64,000 nt of DNA, from assembly GCF_018474005.1 (NCBI RefSeq), contig NZ_JAHCSH010000003.1:496001-560000 (forward strand), read 5' to 3'. Positions 1 to 7,143 of the stretch are shown one piece after another. Position numbers and translations under genes: made by a program. A model generated the notes under the pieces. It saw only the letters and a list, made by a program, of their open reading frames with translations. It was not told where the DNA came from and did no database searches. Numbering within the stretch: position 1 is the stretch's first letter; the number at the start of each line of letters is the position of its first letter. The stretch comes from Curvibacter sp. CHRR-16 (GTDB taxonomy: Bacteria; Pseudomonadota; Gammaproteobacteria; Burkholderiales; Burkholderiaceae_C).

Positions 1-86
1 CCCTTCATGACAAAGTGGATTTGGTTCCAAGGTTTTATGCCCCTGTGCCAGCATGCACACGCATTTTGCACAACCTAGGAGTATTT

Positions 87-548
87 ATGCACAAGACGAT
101 GACAGTGGCGGCGTTGGCGGTTTTGGCTACTTTGGCGACTGGCGCGCAGGCCAAGAGCGAGGCATGCCGAGCCACCAATGACAAGGAAATCGCGGCCTTG
201 TTTGACCGCTGGAATGCTTCCCTGCAAACCGGCGATGCGCACAAAGTGGTGGCCAACTACGCCAAAAAATCCATTTTGTTGCCCACGGTGTCCAACCAAC
301 CGCGCCTGACAGCAGAGGAAAAGCTGGACTACTTTGAGCACTTTTTGCAGCGCAAGCCAGTGGGCACCATCGACATGCGCAATATCGAAATTGATTGCAA
401 CACCGCCGTGGATGCCGGCTTGTACACCTTCAAGTTTGGTGACGGCAGCAGCGTCAAAGCGCGCTATACCTACACCTACAAGTGGAATGGCAAACAGTGG
501 CTGATCACCAGCCACCACTCTTCAGCCATGCCCGAGGCGGTCAAATAA
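87..548 (+). CDS. Secreted SnoaL-like (DUF4440-type) protein
   Basis: The product is about 153 residues with an N-terminal signal peptide (hydrophobic segment AALAVLATLATGAQA, probable cleavage after AQA) followed by one small alpha+beta domain. The pattern 'EIAALFDRWNASLQTGDAHKV' near residues 34-54 and the closing 'YTYKWNGKQWLITSHHSS' are typical of the SnoaL/DUF4440 (SgcJ/EcaC) superfamily. No catalytic assignment is possible from sequence; members include isomerases, hydrolases and CaMKII-association-like domains. I chose the ATG at 87 because AGGAG lies just upstream and because it puts the signal peptide at the N-terminus; an upstream in-frame start at 15 would bury it. The gene converges on the kinase gene. 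Role: probably a periplasmic protein of unknown function. Confidence 0.75.
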   Translation: MHKTMTVAALAVLATLATGAQAKSEACRATNDKEIAALFDRWNASLQTGDAHKVVANYAKKSILLPTVSNQPRLTAEEKLDYFEHFLQRKPVGTIDMRNIEIDCNTAVDAGLYTFKFGDGSSVKARYTYTYKWNGKQWLITSHHSSAMPEAVK

Positions 549-583
549 ACCTTGGCGCTGGTGGGCAGTGCAGCGCTCATGCG

Positions 584-2077
584 CTAACCAATCGGCCCCG
601 CATCATCGCTGCCAGCAGCGGCCTCGCCTGGGGCGCGCTGGCGTTCACTCAGGCGTTCAAACGGCAACTGCTGTTTGACCAAAATGATGGTGCAGGGTGC
701 TTCCATGGCCACTTTGATGGGCACCGTGGCCACAAAACGCTGGGTTTTCAGGCCATGCGTGGCCGCGCCCATGACGATCACACTCACGTTGTTGCCGTGC
801 GCGTAGTCCAGCAGGGCTTGGGCGGTGTCGTTGCTCTCTAGCACGTGGTAGGAGGTTTGGTGCCCCGATAAGTCCAGCGGCTCGGCCCACTGGCGCAGCT
901 TGCTCAAGAAGCGGCGGTGCACCAGCGTTTCGCTCTTGCTGGCATCGGTGCTGCTGGTCAGACCCGGCGATATGACGGTGACGCAGGCCAAGCGCGCGCC
1001 GGGCCGTGTGCCCATGGAGCGGGCTACCGCTTGGCGCAGCGAATACAGCGTGGCATCGCTCACGTCTTGGTGTGGCACGGCCACCATGACGATGGGCACT
1101 TCCTCAATCTGCTGCGCCGCCATGGGGCTGGGTTGGTAGTGCATGCCCGCAGCCCGCAGCCAACGCATGAAGTGCACGCGAAACGGTGTGCCTTCGGTGT
1201 GCGTACCGCGCCGCGTCACGTGCACTTGGCTGGGGTTGGCCAAGTCGAACGCCAAATGCGCAGCCGAGGGGTAGCGCTTGGCCGCTTCGGGCTCTAGGCA
1301 GCGCAGGACGATTTCTTGCAGCCAAGCGGGAATGTCGGGCCGCAGGCGGCGCGGCGGCACCGGGTCCATCCACAGCCGTTGGCGCAAGCCGCCCATGGTG
1401 GTGGGCGCGCCAAAGGGCAGTTCTCCGGTGCACAACTGGTAGAGCATGACGCCGATGGCGAACACATCGCTGCGCGGGTCGCCGCGCACACCCACCACTT
1501 GCTCGGGCGCTATCCACGCGGGCGAGCCGATGGCTTTGCGCAGTTGTTCGGCCAGCAGGTCGGGAAACTGGGCGTGGCAAGACAGGCCAAAGTCCAGCAG
1601 CACGCCGCTGCCGTCTGGGCGTATCAGCACGTTGGCAGGCTTCAAGTCCAGGTGCACCACGTTTTGTTGGTGCACGGCGTGGGCAGCGCGGGCGGTGGCG
1701 AGTCCCAAGCGGGCGATCTCGTCCACCGTGATGGCTTGGCGCTGGTTTTGCGCTTCCTCCAGCCATTCGTCCAGTGTGCGGCCGCTGATGTACTCCATGA
1801 CCAAATACGGCACGCGCAGCAAGTCGCCAGCAGCCACAAAGCGGGGTGTGTGCGGGTCATTCAGGGCCTGCATGATTTGGCATTCCACTTCGAAGCTGAC
1901 GATGTTCTCGGCCCCGTCGCCCGCGGTCATGCGCGGCACTTTCATGGCCATGTCAAAGCCCGGGCCGGGCCTGCCATCGCTGTAGTGCACGCGGTAAATG
2001 TGCGCCATGCCCCCGGAGTGGATGCATTCATCCACCATAAAGCCGTCTAACTCGGTGCCCGGTTCCAGCAGTTTCAT
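584..2077 (-). CDS. Ser/Thr protein kinase fused to a universal stress protein domain
   Basis: This 497-residue protein has a Hanks-type kinase domain at about residues 10-285. Visible are a glycine-rich loop (HSGGMAHIYRV), the ATP lysine in 'AMKVPR', the catalytic loop 'HLDLKPANVL' (HLD in place of HRD), the 'DFG' motif and 'APE'. A universal stress protein (UspA-like) domain follows at about residues 325-475 and ends in 'VIVMGAATHG...APCTIILV'. The Gly-Ser of the usual nucleotide loop appears as Ala-Thr, so ATP binding by the Usp part is doubtful. There is no transmembrane segment, so it is probably cytosolic. Its ATG overlaps the stop codon of the phosphoesterase gene by 4 bases and has a strong AGGAGG site, indicating translational coupling. 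Substrates are unknown. Confidence 0.88.
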   Translation of the reverse strand: MKLLEPGTELDGFMVDECIHSGGMAHIYRVHYSDGRPGPGFDMAMKVPRMTAGDGAENIVSFEVECQIMQALNDPHTPRFVAAGDLLRVPYLVMEYISGRTLDEWLEEAQNQRQAITVDEIARLGLATARAAHAVHQQNVVHLDLKPANVLIRPDGSGVLLDFGLSCHAQFPDLLAEQLRKAIGSPAWIAPEQVVGVRGDPRSDVFAIGVMLYQLCTGELPFGAPTTMGGLRQRLWMDPVPPRRLRPDIPAWLQEIVLRCLEPEAAKRYPSAAHLAFDLANPSQVHVTRRGTHTEGTPFRVHFMRWLRAAGMHYQPSPMAAQQIEEVPIVMVAVPHQDVSDATLYSLRQAVARSMGTRPGARLACVTVISPGLTSSTDASKSETLVHRRFLSKLRQWAEPLDLSGHQTSYHVLESNDTAQALLDYAHGNNVSVIVMGAATHGLKTQRFVATVPIKVAMEAPCTIILVKQQLPFERLSERQRAPGEAAAGSDDAGPIG

Positions 2078-2820
2078 CGCCCCTCCTCCAGTCGGTCGGC
2101 AAAGAATGGTGGCAGCCCTGCAGCGCGTATGGCTTGCGCTGCCGCAAGGTAGTCGTAGTCCACGCGGTGGAAGGTGATCTGGGCTTTGCTGGTGTCTAGC
2201 ACGCAGTACATGGCCGCGGGGTTGCCGTCACGCGGCTGGCCGACCGAGCCGACGGTGGCCAGCCACTGCCGATGCCGTGGCACGGGAATGGGCACCCCCG
2301 CTTGCGGGGTAAAGCGCATGAGTTGGTCGCCAGCGCCTCTGTAATAAAGCATTTGCTGGTGCACGTGGCCGCCCAACACCCAGTGGATGTCGGGGCTGCA
2401 AGCACCCAGGCTGTCGCTGGCCACGCGCTCGTCGTACACATAGCGCCACTGCGCTGGGGCATCGGCACTGGCGTGCACCAGCAAGGCTGCGTCTATTTGG
2501 TGTGTCAAGGGCAAATCGCGCAGCCAGCGTTGTTGGGCCAGGTTCAATTGCCTGTGTGTCCACTGCGCGGTCACTTGGCCCAGGTTGCGTGTTTGCTCAG
2601 GTGGCTCGGCAGCACTTTGGTCGTGGTTGCCTTGCAGCACGGTCGCGCCTGCTGCTTGCAAGGCCATGGCGCGTTCCACCACGGCGCGTGGGTCGGCCCC
2701 ATAGCCCACCAAATCACCCAACAGGGCGATGTGGTCAATGTGTTGGGTTGATAGGTGTTCTAGGCAAGCCTCGAAGGCTTGCATATTGCTGTGGATGTCT
2801 GACAGCAAAGCCAGTCGCAT
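2074..2820 (-). CDS. Metallophosphoesterase (YfcE/PP-type calcineurin fold)
   Basis: The protein of about 248 residues belongs to the calcineurin-like phosphoesterase family. Metal-binding motifs are visible in order: 'SDIHSN' (D-x-H) at the N-terminus, 'LLGDLVGYGADP' (GDxxxxG), 'GNHDQS' (GNHD), 'HASA' and 'GGHVHQQ' (GHxH). Family members hydrolyse phosphomono- or phosphodiesters with a two-metal centre. I placed the start at 2820 because the GGGGACAACC site matches others in the window and 'MRLALLSDIHSN' puts the first motif at the N-terminus; an upstream ATG at 2850 is possible. The next gene is a Ser/Thr kinase whose start overlaps this stop, so the two may form a kinase/phosphatase pair, although a link in substrate is inference only. 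Confidence 0.85.
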   Translation of the reverse strand: MRLALLSDIHSNMQAFEACLEHLSTQHIDHIALLGDLVGYGADPRAVVERAMALQAAGATVLQGNHDQSAAEPPEQTRNLGQVTAQWTHRQLNLAQQRWLRDLPLTHQIDAALLVHASADAPAQWRYVYDERVASDSLGACSPDIHWVLGGHVHQQMLYYRGAGDQLMRFTPQAGVPIPVPRHRQWLATVGSVGQPRDGNPAAMYCVLDTSKAQITFHRVDYDYLAAAQAIRAAGLPPFFADRLEEGR

Positions 2821-2905
2821 GGTTGTCCCCGTATTCTTTTCCTGCATCATGCCGCAAACTGCTTACCCTGCGCGGCTATAAAGCGCAGCTTTGGTGGAGA
2901 CAAGC

Positions 2906-4087
2906 ATGACACAGGTATGGCAAACCGGCACCATGGCGGTGCGGGCCGGAGAAAGCGCCTTGCGCGCCCACGATGCACTGGCGGTGCCCGTGGAGTTTGC
3001 GGTGGCCCACGGCTACCCCGATGTGCCCAGTTGGGAGTCGGTGGCGCGCGGTGAGCGTGACTGCCCCTTGTACGCCCGCAATACCGCGCATCCCACGGCG
3101 CTGGCACTGGAAGCCAAACTGGCTGCGCTGGAAGGGGCGGCCGATGCGGTGTCGTTCGCCAGTGGCATGGGGGCCATTGCCAGCACCTTGCTGGCTTTGC
3201 TAAAGCCCGGTGCGCACGTGGTGGCAGGGCACGACACCTATGGTGGCACGCACTACCTGTTCCAGCACACGCTGCCGCACTGGGGCGTGCGGGTGACGCT
3301 GTGCGATACCACCGATGAAGAGGCCTTTGCCCGTGCGCTGGCGCAAGGGGCGGATGTGCTGTACCTCGAAACGCCTACCAATCCCATGCTCAAGGTGCAA
3401 GACATAGCCGCCTTGGCTCGCCTGGGCCATGCTGCGGGGGCCAAGGTCTTGATAGACAGCACCTTTGCCACGCCCATGAACCAAAACCCATTGGCTTTGG
3501 GGGCTGATGTGGTGTTGCACAGTGCCACCAAGTTTTTGGGCGGGCATGCAGACGCCATGGGCGGCGTGGTCTGCGGCGATGCGCCCACCATGCAGCGGGT
3601 GCGCCAGTACCGCGAGATACACGGGGCTTGCTTGGACCCCATGAGCGCTTTCCTCATTCTGCGTGGCATGAAAACGCTGCACCTGCGCATGCGCCAGCAC
3701 AACGACAACGCTTTGGCGCTGGCCCAGTGGCTGGAGCAGCACCCCGCGGTGCAGCGTGTGCACTACCCAGGTTTGGCCAGCCATGCACAGCATGCCGTGG
3801 CCAAGGCGCAAATGCGCGGTTTTGGGGGGGTCTTGAGTTTTGAGCTGCGCGGTGGCACAGCGGCTGTGCAGGCGTTGTTGCCGCGCTGCGCCCTGCTGCT
3901 GCGGGCGGCGACTTTGGGGTCGGTGGATACGCTCTTGGGCATTCCCAGCACCACCAGCCATGTGGAATGCACCGAGCAGGAGCGCGTCGCGCTGGGCATT
4001 CCGGCGGGGCTGGTGCGCTGCTCGGTTGGCATCGAGGATGTGCAGGACATCATTGCCGACCTAGCGCAAGCCCTTGCGGGCTTGTAA
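2906..4087 (+). CDS. PLP-dependent trans-sulfuration enzyme (cystathionine gamma-synthase/lyase family)
   Basis: The 393-residue product is a Cys/Met metabolism fold-type I PLP enzyme. Visible landmarks are 'YARNTAHPTALALEAKLAALEGA' (phosphate-binding Tyr/Arg region), 'SFASGMGAI' (cofactor loop), 'ETPTNPMLKVQDI', 'IDSTFATP' and 'HSATKFLGGHADAMGG' with the Schiff-base lysine. The family includes MetB, MetC, MetZ and methionine gamma-lyase. The sequence does not let me choose between cystathionine gamma-synthase, gamma-lyase and O-acyl-homoserine sulfhydrylase activity. The ATG at 2906 follows GGTGGAGA and is preferred to a TTG 15 bases upstream. The gene stands alone, divergent from the phosphoesterase, and ends in a hairpin shared with ohr. 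Confidence 0.85.
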   Translation: MTQVWQTGTMAVRAGESALRAHDALAVPVEFAVAHGYPDVPSWESVARGERDCPLYARNTAHPTALALEAKLAALEGAADAVSFASGMGAIASTLLALLKPGAHVVAGHDTYGGTHYLFQHTLPHWGVRVTLCDTTDEEAFARALAQGADVLYLETPTNPMLKVQDIAALARLGHAAGAKVLIDSTFATPMNQNPLALGADVVLHSATKFLGGHADAMGGVVCGDAPTMQRVRQYREIHGACLDPMSAFLILRGMKTLHLRMRQHNDNALALAQWLEQHPAVQRVHYPGLASHAQHAVAKAQMRGFGGVLSFELRGGTAAVQALLPRCALLLRAATLGSVDTLLGIPSTTSHVECTEQERVALGIPAGLVRCSVGIEDVQDIIADLAQALAGL

Positions 4088-4104
4088 GCCTGCAGTGTGC
4101 AGGC
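4088..4104. terminator. Short hairpin between convergent genes
   Basis: GCCTGCA (4088-4094) and TGCAGGC (4098-4104) form a perfect 7-bp stem with a 3-base loop, directly after the stop codon of the PLP enzyme gene and 9 bases before the end of ohr on the other strand. No T-run follows on either strand, so it may be a weak bidirectional terminator or an RNA 3' end stabiliser. Confidence 0.4.
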
Positions 4105-4113
4105 AGGCGTGGC

Positions 4114-4548
4114 TTAGTCCTTGGCCAGTGTCAGGGTCACTTCCACGTTGCCACGGGTGGCGTTGGAGTAGGGGCACACTTGGTGGGCCTTGGCGATCAG
4201 GTCTTCAGCCACTGCGGTGTCCAAACCGGGCAGGTGGATGACCATTTGCACTTCAATGCCAAAACCTTGGGGGATGGGGCCGATGCCCACGGTGGCATCG
4301 ATGCTCACGTTGGCGGGCAGTGCAATCTTGGCTGCACCAGCCACATGGCGCATAGCGCCGATAAAGCAAGCGCTGTAGCCAGCGGCAAACAGTTGCTCGG
4401 GGTTCACGCCCACGCCTGCGCCGCCCATTTCTTTGGGAACGCCCAGTTTGATGTCCAGCTGGCCGTCAGAGCTGCGGGACACGCCATCACGGCCGCCGGT
4501 GGAAGTGGCTTGTGCGCGGTAGACGACTTTGTCGAGTTTGTTGACCAT
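4114..4548 (-). CDS. ohr: Organic hydroperoxide resistance protein Ohr
   Basis: This is a 144-residue OsmC/Ohr-family thiol peroxidase that reduces organic and fatty-acid hydroperoxides with lipoylated-protein electrons. Both redox cysteines are present: Cys61 in 'GYSACF' and Cys125 in 'VCPYSNATRGN', the signature that distinguishes Ohr from generic OsmC. 'NPEQLFAAGYSACF' and the conserved N-terminal Arg region fit the family, and the length is normal. It lies 13 bp downstream of the MarR-family ohrR gene on the same strand, so the pair is probably co-transcribed from the operator upstream of ohrR. Confidence 0.95.
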   Translation of the reverse strand: MVNKLDKVVYRAQATSTGGRDGVSRSSDGQLDIKLGVPKEMGGAGVGVNPEQLFAAGYSACFIGAMRHVAGAAKIALPANVSIDATVGIGPIPQGFGIEVQMVIHLPGLDTAVAEDLIAKAHQVCPYSNATRGNVEVTLTLAKD

Positions 4549-4561
4549 GGTGTGGTGCCTT

Positions 4562-5077
4562 TCAGGGTTGTGCTGCCGCCTGTGGGGGCAGCGGTTGGGA
4601 ATCGTTGGCGGCGGGTGCTACGCTGCTAAGCAGTCGCTGGCGCAGGCCTTGGATTTGGCGCGTGAGCTCCACCAACTCCGACAGGGGGCAGCTGGTGGCG
4701 CTGAAGACGCAAAACGGGATGCTGCGGGCTTTTTCTTTGAGTGCTTGGCCCGCCGCAGTGAGGTGGATGGTCACGCGTCGCTCGTCGGCTGGGCTGCGTT
4801 GGCGTTGCAGCAGGCCAGCCTGCTCCATGCGTTTGAGCAGGGGTGTGAGCGTGCCGGAATCCAAAAATAGTTTCTCTCCCAAGCTGGAGACGCTTTGCCC
4901 ATCTTGCTCCCACAGCGCCAGCAGGGCGAGGTATTGGGGGTAGGTGACATCGAGCGCTTGCAGCAAGGGCTTGTAGAGCTTGGTCATGGCCAGCGATGTG
5001 GAATACAGCGCAAAGCACAATTGCTTGTCCAGTTGCAGTGCTTGGTCGGTGTGAAGGAGTTCTTTATCGCTTGGCAT
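4562..5077 (-). CDS. ohrR: MarR-family organic peroxide sensor OhrR
   Basis: The 171-residue product has a MarR winged helix-turn-helix (about residues 45-110: 'LALLALWEQDGQSVSSLGEKLFL', wing 'RSPADERRVTIHLT'). The peroxide-sensing cysteine lies in 'LDKQLCFALYS' (Cys21 with the start used here), and two further cysteines lie in 'PFCVFSATSCPLS', as in the two-Cys OhrR class. In that class sulfenic acid and disulfide formation releases the repressor from DNA. I used the ATG at 5077 rather than a TTG inside the operator at 5098. A 15-bp-spaced direct repeat immediately upstream is the likely autoregulatory operator, and ohr follows directly. Confidence 0.93.
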   Translation of the reverse strand: MPSDKELLHTDQALQLDKQLCFALYSTSLAMTKLYKPLLQALDVTYPQYLALLALWEQDGQSVSSLGEKLFLDSGTLTPLLKRMEQAGLLQRQRSPADERRVTIHLTAAGQALKEKARSIPFCVFSATSCPLSELVELTRQIQGLRQRLLSSVAPAANDSQPLPPQAAAQP

Positions 5078-5088
5078 AGGGTGAATTA

Positions 5089-5115
5089 TTGCACACAATT
5101 AAATTGCACACAATT
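5089..5115. promoter_or_regulatory. Probable OhrR operator: tandem TTGCACACAATT
   Basis: TTGCACACAATT occurs exactly at 5089-5100 and again at 5104-5115 (15-bp period). The junction CAATTAAATTG forms a short inverted repeat. The site begins 12 bases upstream of the ohrR start codon. OhrR proteins bind AT-rich dyads overlapping their own promoters, so this is the natural candidate operator; the assignment to OhrR is by position. Confidence 0.65.
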
Positions 5116-5164
5116 TGATTGCCATGACGATAGCAGGGTGACTTGGGCAGGCGCGTCTTGGGAC

Positions 5165-6070
5165 TTAGCGAGTGTGTTGGTCTTGCTGGAGTCGCTCTAG
5201 CAGGGCATCTTTGTCATGCCAGACTTGGTTCACCCACGTAGCAAAGCGGGCGCGAAATTCGGGGTCGTTGGCATAGTCCCCCTGGCGCACATCGGGGGGG
5301 ATGGGTCGCGCGTGGACATGCACTTGCAACCGTGCCACACGGCCCGTGAGCAAGTCCCACAGAGTGGGGATGCCATCAGGATAGTGGATGGTCACATCCA
5401 GCACGGACTGGAAACGCTCACCCAACACCTGCAGGGCCAAGGCAAAGCCGCCGGCTTTGGGGGTGAGCAGGTGCTGGAAAGCAGATTGCTGGCGCGCCCG
5501 TTTTTCGGGCGTGAAGCGCGTACCTTCAAGAAAGTTCATCACGCTGGTCGGTGTGCGTGAGAACTTTTGGCAGGCAAGGCGTGTGGTTTCCAAGTCTTTG
5601 CCACGCATTTCGGGGTGTTTGCGCAGGTAGGACAGGCTGTAGCGTTTCATGAAGGGGTAGTCCAACGCCCACCATGCCAAGCCCAAAAACGGCACCCAAA
5701 TGAGTTGCTGCTTGAGGAAAAATTTGAGAAACGGAATGCGGCCATTGAACACGTGCTGGAGCACCACAATGTCAACCCACGACTGGTGGTTGCACACCAC
5801 CATGTACCAAGCATCACGCGCCAAAGTGGTGTCGCAGTGGAGTTGCCATTGGTTGCCCTGTGCCCACTGCAGCCAACCCACGTTGAAAGCGTTCCACGTT
5901 TGGGCAATCCACGTGATGCCTTTGGCCAGAGCTGGGCTTACATAGGGGACAGGCAGCGCTAAGCGCACCAGCGCCAGCAGCAGCAGCCAAGGAAACCAGA
6001 ACAGCGTATTGAGCAACAACAACAGGGCAGTTAGCACGCCCATGACCGCAGCAGGTAAAAATTTCAGCAT
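5165..6070 (-). CDS. 1-acyl-sn-glycerol-3-phosphate acyltransferase-like membrane protein (YihG type)
   Basis: The 301-residue protein starts with a hydrophobic helix (about residues 5-42) and continues as a PlsC-type acyltransferase. The catalytic box is 'NHQSWVD' (H-x4-D), the acceptor-binding motif is 'FLEGTRFT' (E-G-T-R), and a third motif region 'IWVPFLGLAWWALDYPFMKR' is present. Family members transfer acyl chains to lysophosphatidic acid or related lysophospholipids at the inner membrane. The spacing of the motifs and the single N-terminal anchor resemble YihG/YihG-like proteins more than the essential PlsC. It is a single gene on the minus strand with no clear operon partner. Confidence 0.85.
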   Translation of the reverse strand: MLKFLPAAVMGVLTALLLLLNTLFWFPWLLLLALVRLALPVPYVSPALAKGITWIAQTWNAFNVGWLQWAQGNQWQLHCDTTLARDAWYMVVCNHQSWVDIVVLQHVFNGRIPFLKFFLKQQLIWVPFLGLAWWALDYPFMKRYSLSYLRKHPEMRGKDLETTRLACQKFSRTPTSVMNFLEGTRFTPEKRARQQSAFQHLLTPKAGGFALALQVLGERFQSVLDVTIHYPDGIPTLWDLLTGRVARLQVHVHARPIPPDVRQGDYANDPEFRARFATWVNQVWHDKDALLERLQQDQHTR

Positions 6071-6144
6071 GGTCTAAGTGTAGGGTGTCCATGACCGTGG
6101 TGTGACACAACGCAAACCAAAACCCATGCCACCAATAACCCGTT

Positions 6145-6603
6145 TCACCAATATTTATAAGCGTGTTGGGCCAATGCAGAGTTGAAGTAGCGCACATCGT
6201 GGGTGACTTCTGCCCCAACCCAATCGGGCAAGGCAATGGCTTGGTGTTCATCGGCCAACTCCACCTCGGCAACCACCAACCCAGCGTTGTCACCGTGGAA
6301 TACATCCACTTCCCAAACCAGATTGGCATGGGGGATGCGATAACGGGTTTTATCAATCAGCGGGCCATCGCACAGGGTCAGCAAAGTGTGTGCATCGGCA
6401 ACGGGTATCGGGTACTCAAACTCGTTGCGCACCGCGCCCTGGCTAGCGCCTTTGATGGTTAACCATGCGGTATCACCCGCAATGCGTACCCGCATGGTAC
6501 GGGCCTTGTCGCGGTTGAGGTAGCCCTGTTGCAAGCGTTGACCGATCAGGCCCTGCCAAGGCTGGCCGTTCACTAAAAATTTGCGTTCAATCTCAAGTGC
6601 CAT
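6145..6603 (-). CDS. CYTH domain protein (short triphosphate tunnel metalloenzyme)
   Basis: The 152-residue product opens with 'EIERKFLV', the diagnostic ExExK motif of the CYTH superfamily. It continues with basic strands ('MRVRIAG', 'AWLTIKGA') and acidic strands ('RNEFEYPI', 'WEVDVFHGDN', 'VAEVELADE') that line the tunnel. Proteins of this length hydrolyse inorganic or organic triphosphates or act as class IV-like adenylate cyclases; activity cannot be assigned here. The ATG at 6603 puts the motif at residues 4-8; a start further upstream at 6681 would overlap the next gene's end and add an unrelated leader. Confidence 0.9.
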   Translation of the reverse strand: MALEIERKFLVNGQPWQGLIGQRLQQGYLNRDKARTMRVRIAGDTAWLTIKGASQGAVRNEFEYPIPVADAHTLLTLCDGPLIDKTRYRIPHANLVWEVDVFHGDNAGLVVAEVELADEHQAIALPDWVGAEVTHDVRYFNSALAQHAYKYW

Positions 6604-6680
6604 ATTCAGTACCCAAAGGCGAACGGAGCCCAACCCGTTTAAAAAGAACGAGGGCTGCTCACCAAGGGAGCTGGTATGCA

Positions 6681-7037
6681 CTACTGACTCGTCGTGGCGG
6701 TTGGCGGCTTGCCTTTGGGGGGCTGACCGCTGCCGGCACCCTGCTCAGGGCGGGGTGGCATGCATGCCAAGGCTTTGCCTTCAGGGCCACCGCAAGTACC
6801 GGTGAGCTTTTTGCCATCGGGGCTGCTCATGGTGCAAGTAGCACCACGGCTGGCATTTTGGCATGCAGCAAAAGCCTCGGCAGGCGGCAGGCGAGGTTCA
6901 CCGCCAGCCGCATTGCTAGGGGGAGTTGCGGTGGAGCTAGTACTGCTGCTGTTTTGGGCGTTGACCCAGCTCGATACCACCAGCAATGCCAGCACGCTTA
7001 AGCGCATAGTCCATATCGTTGAGCGGAACAAAGGCAT
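6681..7037 (-). CDS. Small exported four-cysteine protein, unknown function
   Basis: The 118-residue product has a signal peptide (hydrophobic 'LSVLALLVVSSWVNAQ') followed by a low-complexity Ser/Thr/Pro linker. A compact core 'AFAACQNASRGATCTM..LTGTCGG..ALACMP' contains four cysteines, which could form two disulfides in the periplasm, and the tail is Pro/Lys/Thr-rich. The start at 7037 has a strong GGAGATATAC site. I recognise no named family. The gene is divergent from amn, and its promoter must lie in the roughly 100 bp between them, which supports the later start used for amn. Confidence 0.7.
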   Translation of the reverse strand: MPLFRSTIWTMRLSVLALLVVSSWVNAQNSSSTSSTATPPSNAAGGEPRLPPAEAFAACQNASRGATCTMSSPDGKKLTGTCGGPEGKALACMPPRPEQGAGSGQPPKGKPPTATTSQ

Positions 7038-7143
7038 GTATATCTCCAGTAAACACTGGGAACTTTGACCGATGATTGCGGAGCATGATGGTAAAAAAAG
7101 CGTAGGCTTGGTAAATCATTACAGCAACGTTCACCAACAATTT

